The notes beneath the pieces were generated by a model. It made no database searches. It worked only from the letters and a program-made list of their open reading frames with translations, and had not been told where the DNA came from. Positions 34,617 through 43,380 of a DNA stretch of 61,431 nt are shown here, in pieces (position 1 is the first letter of the stretch; each line of letters starts with the position of its first letter). The position numbers and the translations under genes were made by a program. This DNA is from an uncultured Eubacteriales bacterium (GTDB lineage: Bacteria > Bacillota > Clostridia > Monoglobales > Monoglobaceae), in NCBI GenBank assembly GCA_905198865.1, contig CAJKEB010000007.1, forward strand, positions 1 through 61,431. The letters run 5' to 3'.

Positions 34617-36944
34617 ATGCAAATTAAAATAGCGAAGAATTCCGGCTTTTGCTTCGGTGTTGACAGAGCCGTTAAAATAGCTTATGACGCGGCGGAGCAG
34701 ATGTGCAGTTCAGATAAGGAATCAAATAAGACATGCACGTATGGTATGCTGATACATAATCGTGATGTGACGGACGACTTGGCAAAAAGAGGTATATGCT
34801 CAATAGATTGTATCGAAGATATACCAAGCGGTGCAAGAGTTATTATCAGAGCGCATGGAGTATCAAAAGATGAGATTGATTTTTTGAAAAAGAATAGTAA
34901 CGATATAATTGACGCCACCTGTCCTTATGTCAAAAAGATACACAGAATAGTCGAGCAGGAATATTCAGACAAGCACAGAACTGTTGTAATTGTCGGCGAT
35001 CCTCAGCATCCGGAGGTCAAAGGAATAAACGGCTGGTGCAGTAATACTGCTGTAATAGTTTCAAATGAAAACCAAATGGACGAAATATTATCGAAAAACA
35101 GTGAAACGCCGATATCTGTCGTTGCTCAGACTACCATCAGAAGGACATTATTCAAAAAAGTTGAAGAAATTTTAAAAAAACATTTTACAAATGCAGATTT
35201 TTTTGATACAATATGTAGTGCAACATCAGAAAGGCAAAAGTCGGCAGCAGAACTTGCCGCTGAGTCAGACATGATGTTTGTGGTCGGAGGAGAGAACAGC
35301 TCAAATACAAGAAAGCTGTTCGAGGTATGTAAAGAGATATGTGATGATACATATCTGATTCAAAACAGCAAAATAATAAATCAATATAATAATATATTAA
35401 ACAAAAAAATGAAAGTTGGCATTACTGCCGGGGCGTCAACGCCCGGTGCGGTAATCAAGGAGGTCTATTTAACCATGGCGGAAAATGAAATGAATTTTGC
35501 AGAGGCTTTGGAGGAAACATTAAAGCCTTTGAAATCAGGTGAGGTTGTAAAGGGTGTTGTTATTGGAATTACACCCACAGAAGTACAGGTTGATATCGGA
35601 AGCAAGTATGACGGTGTTATTCCGTTTGATGAACTTACAAATGACCCGAGCGACGATATAAATGATCTTGTTAAGCTCGGTGAAGAAGTTGACGTATACA
35701 TTGTACATGTCAGCGATAGAGACGGTGTTGTTACACTTTCAAAGAAGAAGATTGACGCTGTAAAAGGTATGGAAGAGTTGCAGGCTGCTTTTGATAATAA
35801 CGAGGTTCTTACAGGCCGTGTTGTTGAGCTGGTAAAGGGCGGAGTTGTTACAATCGCTAAGGGAGTTCGTGTGTTTATACCGGCTTCTGAGTGTGCGCTC
35901 AGCTTCCTCGCTGATCTCGGCGTTTTACTCAATACAGAGCAAAAGTTCAGAATTATCAAGATGGATACTGATAGACGCGGCAGACAGAGAGTTGTCGGTT
36001 CTATTAAGGTTGTTGCAAAGGAAGAGTCTGACAAGGCTGCTGCTGAGTTCTGGGCAAGTGCTGAAGAGGGCAAGAAGTACACAGGCACAGTTAAGTCGCT
36101 TACGTCTTTCGGTGCATTTGTTGACCTCGGCGGCGTTGACGGTCTCATTCATATCTCAGAGCTTTCACCGGTTCGTATCTCTCATCCTTCAGAGGCTGTT
36201 AAGGTTGGGGATGAAATCGAAGTTTATATCAAGGAGCTTGACAAAGAAAAGAACAGAATTTCTCTTGTTAAGGAGCTTAAGGAAGTTAAGGCTGCTGAGT
36301 TCTGGGCAAATGCTGAAATTGGCAAGAAGTATACAGGTATCGTTAAGTCAATAACTCCTTTCGGCGCATTTGTTGATCTCGGCGGTGTTGATGGATTGGT
36401 TCACATTTCTGAGCTTTCATGGAACAGAATCAGTCACCCGTCAGAAGTTGTTAAGCCGGGTCAGGAGCTTGAAGTTTACATCAAGGATCTCGACCAGGAG
36501 AAGGGTAAGGTTTCTCTCGGATATAAGAAGGAAGAGGACAGCCCGTGGATTAAGGCTGTTAAGGACTTGAACGTCGGCGATAAGATTAAAGCTAAAATCG
36601 TTAGAATTCTGCCGTTTGGTGCATTTGCTGAGGTTGCAGAATATGTTGACGGTCTTATCCATATTTCTCAGATTTCAAATGAGAGAATTAACAAGCCGTC
36701 TGACGTTTTGGCTATCGGTGACGTTGTTGATTGTCAGGTTGTTGAAATCAACGATGACACAAAGCAGATTGGTCTTTCTATGAAGGCTCTTATGCCCCAG
36801 GCTGATACTTCTGCTGATAACGCTGACGAAGAAAAAGAAGAGGCGCTTCCGAACTCATATGTTGAAGAATCATCATTTACTTTGGGCGATATTCTTGATT
36901 CAACTGAAGCTGCAGAAGCCGCTGATGAAGAACCCGAGGCATAA
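34617..36944 (+). CDS. ispH-rpsA: IspH (HMB-PP reductase) fused to ribosomal protein S1
   Basis: A 775-residue fusion. Residues 1-286 are IspH, the [4Fe-4S] enzyme that makes IPP and DMAPP in the MEP pathway, with cluster ligands Cys12 (SGFCFGV), Cys102 (DATCPYVKK) and Cys200 (DTICSATSERQ). Residues about 305-725 contain five S1 OB-fold domains; the third and fourth are near-duplicates 84 residues apart (GKKYTGTVKSL, GKKYTGIVKSI). An acidic tail ends it. This fusion is known in Clostridia. A perfect AAGGAGGT at 35457-35464 precedes an in-frame ATG at 35475 (residue 287), exactly at the domain border, so free S1 may also be made. Confidence 0.93.
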   Translation: MQIKIAKNSGFCFGVDRAVKIAYDAAEQMCSSDKESNKTCTYGMLIHNRDVTDDLAKRGICSIDCIEDIPSGARVIIRAHGVSKDEIDFLKKNSNDIIDATCPYVKKIHRIVEQEYSDKHRTVVIVGDPQHPEVKGINGWCSNTAVIVSNENQMDEILSKNSETPISVVAQTTIRRTLFKKVEEILKKHFTNADFFDTICSATSERQKSAAELAAESDMMFVVGGENSSNTRKLFEVCKEICDDTYLIQNSKIINQYNNILNKKMKVGITAGASTPGAVIKEVYLTMAENEMNFAEALEETLKPLKSGEVVKGVVIGITPTEVQVDIGSKYDGVIPFDELTNDPSDDINDLVKLGEEVDVYIVHVSDRDGVVTLSKKKIDAVKGMEELQAAFDNNEVLTGRVVELVKGGVVTIAKGVRVFIPASECALSFLADLGVLLNTEQKFRIIKMDTDRRGRQRVVGSIKVVAKEESDKAAAEFWASAEEGKKYTGTVKSLTSFGAFVDLGGVDGLIHISELSPVRISHPSEAVKVGDEIEVYIKELDKEKNRISLVKELKEVKAAEFWANAEIGKKYTGIVKSITPFGAFVDLGGVDGLVHISELSWNRISHPSEVVKPGQELEVYIKDLDQEKGKVSLGYKKEEDSPWIKAVKDLNVGDKIKAKIVRILPFGAFAEVAEYVDGLIHISQISNERINKPSDVLAIGDVVDCQVVEINDDTKQIGLSMKALMPQADTSADNADEEKEEALPNSYVEESSFTLGDILDSTEAAEAADEEPEA
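35457..35477 (+). promoter_or_regulatory. Internal Shine-Dalgarno and start codon for free S1 protein
   Basis: AAGGAGGT, a full match to the 16S anti-Shine-Dalgarno, ends 10 nt before an in-frame ATG at 35475 within ispH-rpsA. Translation from there would give a 489-residue S1 protein (35475-36944). The AAG GAG GTC codons also encode the conserved Lys-Glu-Val near the end of IspH, so the match could be partly coincidental. Confidence 0.5.
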
Positions 36945-36967
36945 AATACAGATAAAATTTCATTCAT

Positions 36968-37000
36968 GGGCGGGCAAAATTTGTCTGCCCTTGATTTTTG
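36968..37000 (+). terminator. Terminator after ispH-rpsA
   Basis: GGGCGGGCAAA and TTTGTCTGCCC (36968-36990) form a roughly 10-bp stem with G-U pairs, followed by TTGATTTTTG. It separates the cmk-plsC-ispH-rpsA block from murD. Confidence 0.7.
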
Positions 37001-37040
37001 AGTATTCAGGCACATATTTAAGTTTGGAGGAATACGTAAG

Positions 37041-38429
37041 ATGAAAGCCATTGATGAGTTTAATTATAAGATAAAAGGCTGTAAAACTGCGGTTGTCGGT
37101 ATAGGCGTCAGTAATGTGCCGCTTATAAAATTTTTGATTAATCACGGTGCAAAAGTTGTAGCCCATGACAAGAGAACTGCTGAGCAGCTTGGTGATACAT
37201 ATAACGAGCTTAAGGAACTCGGAGTCGATTTTGTGCTTGGCGAAACATACCTTGACAAAATTGACGAGGACGTAAAGGTTATATATAAGACTCCGGGTGT
37301 CAGGTTTGATGTACCTGCTCTTAAAACTGCTGTACAAAACGGCGCAGAGCTGTCCTCGGAAATGGAGCTGTTCTTTGAATTGTGTCCGGCTGATATAATT
37401 GCTGTTACCGGAAGTGACGGAAAGACAACGACCACCAGTCTGATAAACGATATGCTTGTTCGCGCCGGATATAAGTGTTATCTTGGCGGAAACATAGGCA
37501 GACCTCTTATTGATGAGGTTGAAGCTATAACGCCGGACGATAAAGTAATTGTTGAGCTGTCAAGCTTTCAGCTTCACACAATGAAGAAGAGCCCAAAGAT
37601 AGCAGTTGTTACAAATGTTACGCCTAATCATCTTGACTGGCATACGGATTTTAATGAATACGTTGAGGCAAAAAAAGCAATATTCTTAAACCAGGGTCAG
37701 GATGGACGCGTCGTACTTAATTATGACAACGATTTGACGCGGGAGTTCTATAACGAAACAGTAAACGGTGTGTATTTCAGCCGCAAAAATAAGCTGAGTG
37801 ACGGATATTGCTTAAATGACGATATGATATGCTGTTACAAAAACGGCGCGCTTAACCGTGAAATTTTGAATATTAAAGATATTTATATTCCGGGTATGCA
37901 CAATGTTGAAAATTATCTTGCAGCAATTGCCGCAACTGATGGTCTTGTAAGCGATGATGTTGTCAGAGAAACTGCAAAGGGATTTACCGGAGTTGCACAC
38001 AGAATTGAGTTTGTCAGAGAGCTTGACGGTGTCAGATACTATAACGATTCGATTGCAAGCTCGCCCGCAAGAACAACGGCCGGACTTAATTCGTTCAGTG
38101 AAAAGGTTATATTGATAGCCGGCGGCTATGATAAGAAGATACCGTTTGACGACTTCGGTACGGTTGTAAACGAACACGTGAAGAAACTTGTTCTTTGTGG
38201 TTTCACCGCCGATAAGATTGAAAAGGCGGTTATAGACGCGCCGAATTACAATAAGGATGAACTGCCGATATATAAGCTTAGTAAGTTTGAGGATGCAGTT
38301 AATAAGGCTCGTGATATAGCTGAAAGCGGCGATATTGTAATTCTGTCACCTGCATGTGCAAGCTTTGACCTCTTCAAAAATTTTGAAGAGCGCGGTAATA
38401 CATTTAAGGAAATAGTAAATAAGTTCTAA
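37041..38429 (+). CDS. murD: UDP-N-acetylmuramoyl-L-alanine--D-glutamate ligase
   Basis: A 462-residue Mur ligase that adds D-Glu to UDP-MurNAc-L-Ala. N-terminal nucleotide-like fold VVGIGVSNVPLI, the ATP-binding TGSDGKTTTTSLI at about 118-130, LGGNIGRPL at about 148-156, NVTPNHLDWH at about 193-202 and HRIEFVRELDGVRYYNDSIA (about 314-333) in the central to C-terminal region. The sequence TPGV at about 90 fits MurD. TTGGAGGAA upstream. Confidence 0.93.
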   Translation: MKAIDEFNYKIKGCKTAVVGIGVSNVPLIKFLINHGAKVVAHDKRTAEQLGDTYNELKELGVDFVLGETYLDKIDEDVKVIYKTPGVRFDVPALKTAVQNGAELSSEMELFFELCPADIIAVTGSDGKTTTTSLINDMLVRAGYKCYLGGNIGRPLIDEVEAITPDDKVIVELSSFQLHTMKKSPKIAVVTNVTPNHLDWHTDFNEYVEAKKAIFLNQGQDGRVVLNYDNDLTREFYNETVNGVYFSRKNKLSDGYCLNDDMICCYKNGALNREILNIKDIYIPGMHNVENYLAAIAATDGLVSDDVVRETAKGFTGVAHRIEFVRELDGVRYYNDSIASSPARTTAGLNSFSEKVILIAGGYDKKIPFDDFGTVVNEHVKKLVLCGFTADKIEKAVIDAPNYNKDELPIYKLSKFEDAVNKARDIAESGDIVILSPACASFDLFKNFEERGNTFKEIVNKF

Positions 38430-38456
38430 TCTGTTTTTGAATTATACTAGCATAAA

Positions 38457-38496
38457 CAATGACTGCTGCGGTGAGTATCGCAGCAGCCATTGTTTT
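38457..38496 (+). terminator. Terminator after murD
   Basis: CTGCTGCG (38463-38470), an 8-nt loop and CGCAGCAG (38479-38486), extended by outer CAATG/CATTG with one mismatch, then TTTTGTG. Strong GC-rich stem 27 bp past the murD stop. Confidence 0.8.
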
Positions 38497-38714
38497 GTGA
38501 TACAAAATATAATTTATCGCTGTAATCGATTTACATTTTTTCTTTATAATATTACTTATCTTGGTGAAGAAGATAAATTTTTGTTGATAGTTTTGTAGAA
38601 TGTTTTTCTGATTATATATAATAATTATAATTGAAAAAATTTGAAATAACTACAAATATTTTATATAAATGAATATAATTCACGTTAATTGCATATAATT
38701 CCCAATAATCGCAT
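38497..38714 (+). other. AT-rich spacer upstream of the groES promoter
   Basis: No gene is seen. Just before the promoter there is a loose 20-nt periodicity: units beginning at 38671, 38691 and 38711 share G(A/C)AT(A/T)T(A/G)ATT. This could be an UP-like or bent-DNA region or an extra binding site, or chance in AT-rich DNA. Confidence 0.35.
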
Positions 38715-38743
38715 TTGATTTATAGGCAGGAAAGGGATAAAAT
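38715..38743 (+). promoter_or_regulatory. groESL promoter
   Basis: TTGATT (38715-38720), a 17-nt spacer and TAAAAT (38738-38743). The predicted transcript start falls in the CIRCE operator immediately downstream, the usual arrangement for HrcA repression. Confidence 0.8.
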
Positions 38744-38747
38744 AGCA

Positions 38748-38774
38748 TTAGCACTCAAAGATAGCGAGTGCTAA
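38748..38774 (+). promoter_or_regulatory. CIRCE operator (HrcA binding site)
   Basis: TTAGCACTC, a 9-nt spacer and GAGTGCTAA: a perfect match to the CIRCE consensus. HrcA binds it to repress groESL until heat or misfolding stress. The operator lies over the predicted transcription start and 42 bp before groES. Confidence 0.97.
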
Positions 38775-38816
38775 CAAAAATTCAGATATAGAAAATATTT
38801 TAAGGAGGCATATAAT

Positions 38817-39101
38817 ATGAATATTAAACCATTAGGAGACAGAGTTGTCACAAAGATGGCAGAAGCAGAGGAAACAACACAGAGCGGAATTATTTTGGCG
38901 GGTTCAGCTAAGGAGAAGCCTCAGTTTGCCGAAGTAATCGCAGTAGGCCCCGGCGGCATGGTTGACGGCAAGGAGGTTAAGATGGAACTCAAGACCGGTG
39001 ATAAGGTTATCATGAGCAAGTACGCTGGAACAGAGGTTAAGCTCGATGGTGAGGAATATGTTATCATCAGTCAGAAGGACGTTCTGGCAGTTGTTGAGTA
39101 A
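38817..39101 (+). CDS. groES: Co-chaperonin GroES
   Basis: A 94-residue 10-kDa chaperonin, normal length. MNIKPLGDRVVTKM at the N-terminus, the mobile loop AEETTQSGIIL at about 17-27, and KYAGTEVKLDGEEYVII at the C-terminal half. Caps the GroEL cage. AAGGAGG upstream. Transcribed with groEL from the CIRCE-regulated promoter. Confidence 0.98.
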   Translation: MNIKPLGDRVVTKMAEAEETTQSGIILAGSAKEKPQFAEVIAVGPGGMVDGKEVKMELKTGDKVIMSKYAGTEVKLDGEEYVIISQKDVLAVVE

Positions 39102-39163
39102 TTTAACTTAAAACCAAATCTTTTAGAACTTCAGAATATCAGAAAATCAGGAGGTAATTAATC

Positions 39164-40798
39164 ATGGCAAAGGATATTAAGTTTGGAGAAGACGCAAGAA
39201 AGGCGCTGCAGAGTGGCGTTGACCAGCTTGCAAATACAGTCAAGGTAACACTCGGACCCAAAGGCAGAAATGTAGTTCTTGACAAGAAATACGGCGCACC
39301 GCTTATCACAAACGACGGTGTTACGATAGCAAAGGAAGTTGAGCTTGAGGATCCGTTTGAAAACATGGGAGCACAGCTTGTTAAAGAAGTTGCTACAAAA
39401 ACAAACGATGTTGCCGGTGACGGTACAACAACCGCTACAGTATTAGCTCAGGCTCTTGTACGCGAAGGACTCAAGAACGTTACCGCAGGCGCAAATCCGA
39501 TGATTGTCAGAAAGGGCATGGCAAAGGCTGTGGACGCTGCTGTTGAAAAGATTGTTGAAAACAGTAAGGCTATTGACGGAAAGAATGATATCGCAAGGGT
39601 TGCTTCTATTTCTGCCGCTGATGAGACAGTCGGCGAGCTGATTGCCGAGGCTATGGAAAAGGTTACGAACAACGGAGTAATCACCGTTGAGGAGTCGAAG
39701 ACTGCGGACACATACAGTGAAATCGTTGAGGGTATGCAGTTTGACAGAGGATACATCACACCATATATGGTTACCGATACTGAGAAAATGGAAGCTGTTA
39801 TTGATGACGCATATATCCTTATCACAGACAAGAAGATTTCAAATATTCAGGAAATACTTCCGCTTCTTGAGCAGATTGTTCAGGCAGGCAAGAAGTTGGT
39901 TATTGTTGCTGAGGATATCGAGGGGGAGGCACTTTCAACACTTATTGTAAACAAGCTGAGAGGTACATTTACATGTGTTGCCGTTAAGGCTCCGGGCTTC
40001 GGTGACAGAAGAAAAGAAATGCTCCAGGATATAGCAATACTTACCGGCGGTCAGGTTATTTCTGAGGAACTCGGTCTCGACCTTAAGGAGACACAGGTTG
40101 ATCAGCTCGGCCGTGCACGCCAGGTTAAGGTAACAAAAGAAGAAACTATTATCGTTGACGGTATGGGCGACAAGAATGAAATTGATGCAAGAGTTCATCA
40201 GATTAAGGCTCAGATCGAGGAGACAACATCAGAGTTTGATAAAGAAAAGCTCCAGGAGCGTCTGGCTAAGCTTTCAGGCGGCGTTGCAGTAATTAAAGTA
40301 GGTGCGGCAACAGAGGTCGAAATGAAGGAGAAGAAGCTCCGTATCGAGGATGCTTTGGCAGCTACACGCGCCGCAGTTGAAGAAGGTATTGTTGCCGGCG
40401 GCGGTACAGCATATATCAATGCGCTTCCGGCTGTTGAGAGCCTGATGAATACACTTGACGGCGATGAGAAAACTGGCGCTCAGATTGTGCTTAACGCACT
40501 GGAGGAGCCGGTAAGACAAATTGCGTTTAATGCCGGCGTTGAGGGCAGCGTAATAGTAAACAAGATTAAGGACAGCGAAACAGGTATTGGATATAACGCG
40601 CTCACAGGCGAGTATATGGATATGCTCAAGAACGGTGTCGTTGACCCGACAAAGGTTACAAGAAGCGCGCTTCAGAATGCTTCGAGTATCGCATCAATGA
40701 TTCTTACAACCGAGAGTGTTGTTGCTGATAAGCCGGATCCGCAGGCTGACGCAGCTGCAGCAGCTGCAATGGCAGGCGCAGGCGGCGGAATGTACTAA
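39164..40798 (+). CDS. groEL: Chaperonin GroEL
   Basis: A 544-residue 60-kDa chaperonin. GPKGRNVVLDKKYGAP and DGTTTATVLAQAL mark the equatorial ATPase with the catalytic Asp; the apical domain has ITPYMVTDTEKM; the C-terminus ends in the Gly-Met tail (GAGGGMY). GGAGG upstream. It folds proteins in an ATP-driven cycle with GroES. Confidence 0.98.
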   Translation: MAKDIKFGEDARKALQSGVDQLANTVKVTLGPKGRNVVLDKKYGAPLITNDGVTIAKEVELEDPFENMGAQLVKEVATKTNDVAGDGTTTATVLAQALVREGLKNVTAGANPMIVRKGMAKAVDAAVEKIVENSKAIDGKNDIARVASISAADETVGELIAEAMEKVTNNGVITVEESKTADTYSEIVEGMQFDRGYITPYMVTDTEKMEAVIDDAYILITDKKISNIQEILPLLEQIVQAGKKLVIVAEDIEGEALSTLIVNKLRGTFTCVAVKAPGFGDRRKEMLQDIAILTGGQVISEELGLDLKETQVDQLGRARQVKVTKEETIIVDGMGDKNEIDARVHQIKAQIEETTSEFDKEKLQERLAKLSGGVAVIKVGAATEVEMKEKKLRIEDALAATRAAVEEGIVAGGGTAYINALPAVESLMNTLDGDEKTGAQIVLNALEEPVRQIAFNAGVEGSVIVNKIKDSETGIGYNALTGEYMDMLKNGVVDPTKVTRSALQNASSIASMILTTESVVADKPDPQADAAAAAAMAGAGGGMY

Positions 40799-40850
40799 TT
40801 ACGACTTCATTGTATGACACCGATGGAATACCACTCTGCTTTTGCGGCGT

Positions 40851-40886
40851 AAAAAATTCCACCCTGCTGCGTAGCAGGGTGGAATT
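40851..40886 (-). terminator. Strong terminator between groEL and the abrB-type gene
   Basis: AATTCCACCCTGCT (40855-40868), a 4-nt loop and AGCAGGGTGGAATT (40873-40886): 14 perfect pairs. On the minus strand the stem runs straight into TTTTTT, a textbook terminator for the minus-strand regulator. On the plus strand it may also end groESL, though its T-run there is poor. Confidence 0.85.
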
Positions 40887-40969
40887 CACTCAAACTAAAT
40901 ATTTTTGTTTTTTCGTCTGTCTACTTGACAGGGAGCACTTCATAAATTAGTCTGTGGTCTTTTTTTGCA

Positions 40970-41209
40970 TTAAATTTTTGAAATCTTATCTATACAATCC
41001 CTGCAAATCTTTTTGCCTTTGAAGTCAACAAGATTTTCTTTGCCGAAGCAAATAGTGCATTGCGGAGTAGCACGTTCAATAATTATTTTATCATCTGAAG
41101 TATATACCTCAACTTTAATTCTGCCGTCAGAGTCCGTCTCGCCCAGAAGCTTCCGCATATCTTTTGGAATTACAACACGTCCTACCCTATCTATTTCGCA
41201 TACCTTCAT
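40970..41209 (-). CDS. AbrB-family transition-state-type regulator with C-terminal zinc finger
   Basis: A 79-residue protein. Residues 1-50 form the AbrB/SpoVT swapped-hairpin DNA-binding domain (EIDRVGRVVIPKDMRKLLG). Residues 51-76 hold CTICFGKE and ICRDCID, two CxxC pairs of a small zinc finger often seen on clostridial AbrB proteins. It probably regulates growth-phase or sporulation genes. GAGGTGAGAG precedes the ATG. It has its own promoter and lies just downstream of the ger operon on the same strand. Confidence 0.9.
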   Translation of the reverse strand: MKVCEIDRVGRVVIPKDMRKLLGETDSDGRIKVEVYTSDDKIIIERATPQCTICFGKENLVDFKGKKICRDCIDKISKI

Positions 41210-41255
41210 ATGTCTCTCACCTCATATAATTTATTTTTAGTATAAAACTAAATCA

Positions 41256-41284
41256 ATAATATCATATTTGTAGAAATTTGTCAA
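41256..41284 (-). promoter_or_regulatory. Promoter of the AbrB-family gene
   Basis: On the minus strand TTGACA (41279-41284), a 17-nt spacer and TATTAT (41256-41261), 47 bp before the start codon. Confidence 0.75.
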
Positions 41285-41314
41285 TAAAAACCAATTAAAT
41301 AAAAAAAGATTATT

Positions 41315-43357
41315 TTATCTTGCGTTTATATTGATTTCAGTTTTAATGTTGTAAGAGCTGACGGATACATACTGTTTTATACTCTCCCATTCATGTTCAT
41401 ACAAGAGACCGGCCTTTGCCGATTTGCCGATTTCAAATACATCAGAGTTTTTGCTGTAGATAAAATCTATCAGCTTTGTAATTTTTTCGTTCAGTTCCGA
41501 TGATAATTCGTTTTTGTTTACAGAGCCGTTCTTGTTGACCGGCTCAGCGTATATTGATATATTAATGCTGCTGTTTATTTCACTTCTGCCGTTTGATATG
41601 TCGGTTCTGATTTTTGGATTTGATGACTGCTTAATCATATAATTTTCCCCGTTCTTGTCGGTATAGAATAAGTCATACTTCCTTACATTTCCTAATATGA
41701 TATTCATAAGCCTGCTGTTTTCGCTGTCAATTACAGCGGCAGCACTGCCGCCGGAGAATAAGACTGTTCCGTCAAAGCCTTCTTTTGTGACAAGCGGAGC
41801 GTATGCGTCAGCAGAATCGTCGCCCAGCCGCATGGTAAACGACCTGAGGTCTGTTTGTGTGGAATCAAAGGTAGAGTTTTTGTTGAACATGAGTTCATAA
41901 TGCCGGGCGGTGCTTTCTTCAAGCGACGGCTTGACCGAGGTGAGATATTCGGAAGCTGTTAAACCTTTAGCTATACACACGGAGGTTTCAGGTCTGATTT
42001 CGTCAGCACTCATCAAATCAGAGCATATTCCCTCAGTAAGCTCTGATTGGCCGGATTGTTTTGCAAAGGCTATGTCCTCAGATATGACAAGGAGCTTAAT
42101 GTGTGCGAGCGATGGTGCTTTTCCTATATGATTTGTGACCTTGTTAAGAGCCTCAAAAAAGTTGTTCGCTTCAATTCTGATGTTATCGACTGTTGTATTG
42201 CCGTCCGAACCGCCGCTTTCTTCATCTGATTTTTCAGATGATTCAGCTTTTGTATTGGCATCTGTATTTGTGTTCTGTCCGGTTGAAAGCGGATTTGAAA
42301 ACTGGAGTGTAAAGCTGAATTGCTTGTCAGATTCGGAGCTTAAATCAGCCCCAACAGCTATTATATAAGCCGTATTTTCAACCTCTCGTGCGTCATAGCA
42401 GCTGCACAAGACCAGTGACGCGGCTGCGATGATTAAAATACCTGCTGCATATTTGCCGCTGAATTTTTTTGTAAATCCGATTTTTTTAAATGCCGCGATT
42501 ATTATATTGAATGTTGAACCAATGAACAATACAGACGATGCGGTGAGAACAAGCGCATACAGTGCATCGGTGCGTGCGTTCAGCCTGCCTGCTGCTGAAA
42601 ATTTTGACAGATAATACAATGGCTGCTCAGCGCCGGTATATGCCGATACCGGCATAGTTGTAAAGAATACGGTTAATACTGCCGAATAAATCAGAATTCC
42701 TATTGTAGACGATACAAGTATTACTGTCGGGAATTTGCCGTTCGTTTTTGAATTTTGTTTTGGTGAAAGTATTATTGTCAGCACTGGTATTGTGATTTCG
42801 GAAAAAGCAAACAAGTGCTTGAGACTGCTGCTGAAAACTGAAGCAAGACCTGATCCGAGCATTGGTACAGCATTTAATGCGTTGGTATATTTAAGTCCGC
42901 TCATTGCAACGGCTATAATACCGAGAACAATTACTGGCACGCAAATACTGTGAAGCCGCATAATTGAATACACGCCTCTTGTGCCAATATACAGCATAGA
43001 GATTATCATAATAATCAAAATAAGCAGCAACGGCATGTTATGATAAATCGTTGCATGAACCGTGTTTATTATCTTATACAAAAAATAAATATCAAGGCAT
43101 ACAAAATATGCAAATACAAGGCAGCAAAAGGCTTTGAATGTGCTTTTTCGGGTCAGCACTGCGGTAATTTGCCTCCTGAACTTATATACAGCCAATAAGA
43201 TTAGTATGCCTATAGCGGCGCTAAGCCACAGTGCGGTTACCGCGCCTGAGCCTGAATCGTTTACGAGCAGCATCATAAAGTCAATAAAAATTTTAATTAT
43301 AATGCAGTTGACAGTAAGACATGACAGTGAAAATTTTGTGATATAATTGTTGCTCAT
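41315..43357 (-). CDS. Fused GerB-type germination permease and Ger(x)C-type germination lipoprotein
   Basis: A 680-residue protein combining two germinant-receptor subunits. Residues about 8-290 form a GerB-like APC-superfamily permease of about eight helices, shorter than free GerB proteins (about 360 residues), so the last helices may be missing. A basic stretch KKIGFTKKFSGK leads into a hydrophobic segment (about 303-318) ending LCSC at 317-320, which resembles a lipobox. Residues about 321-680 are Ger(x)C: YDAREVENTAYIIAVG, APSLAHIKLLVISEDIA, and a C-terminal FEIGKSAK region. No in-frame start codon lies at the junction. gerA precedes it by 23 bp. Together they form a receptor in the spore inner membrane that senses germinants. 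Confidence 0.88.
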   Translation of the reverse strand: MSNNYITKFSLSCLTVNCIIIKIFIDFMMLLVNDSGSGAVTALWLSAAIGILILLAVYKFRRQITAVLTRKSTFKAFCCLVFAYFVCLDIYFLYKIINTVHATIYHNMPLLLILIIMIISMLYIGTRGVYSIMRLHSICVPVIVLGIIAVAMSGLKYTNALNAVPMLGSGLASVFSSSLKHLFAFSEITIPVLTIILSPKQNSKTNGKFPTVILVSSTIGILIYSAVLTVFFTTMPVSAYTGAEQPLYYLSKFSAAGRLNARTDALYALVLTASSVLFIGSTFNIIIAAFKKIGFTKKFSGKYAAGILIIAAASLVLCSCYDAREVENTAYIIAVGADLSSESDKQFSFTLQFSNPLSTGQNTNTDANTKAESSEKSDEESGGSDGNTTVDNIRIEANNFFEALNKVTNHIGKAPSLAHIKLLVISEDIAFAKQSGQSELTEGICSDLMSADEIRPETSVCIAKGLTASEYLTSVKPSLEESTARHYELMFNKNSTFDSTQTDLRSFTMRLGDDSADAYAPLVTKEGFDGTVLFSGGSAAAVIDSENSRLMNIILGNVRKYDLFYTDKNGENYMIKQSSNPKIRTDISNGRSEINSSINISIYAEPVNKNGSVNKNELSSELNEKITKLIDFIYSKNSDVFEIGKSAKAGLLYEHEWESIKQYVSVSSYNIKTEININAR

Positions 43358-43380
43358 TTTGTTCTCCTGTTTTATTCTCC

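Noticed and set aside
35465..36148. A 227-codon gene antisense to rpsA
   Set aside because: Low-complexity Ser/Thr-rich translation opposite a strongly conserved gene; a shadow frame.
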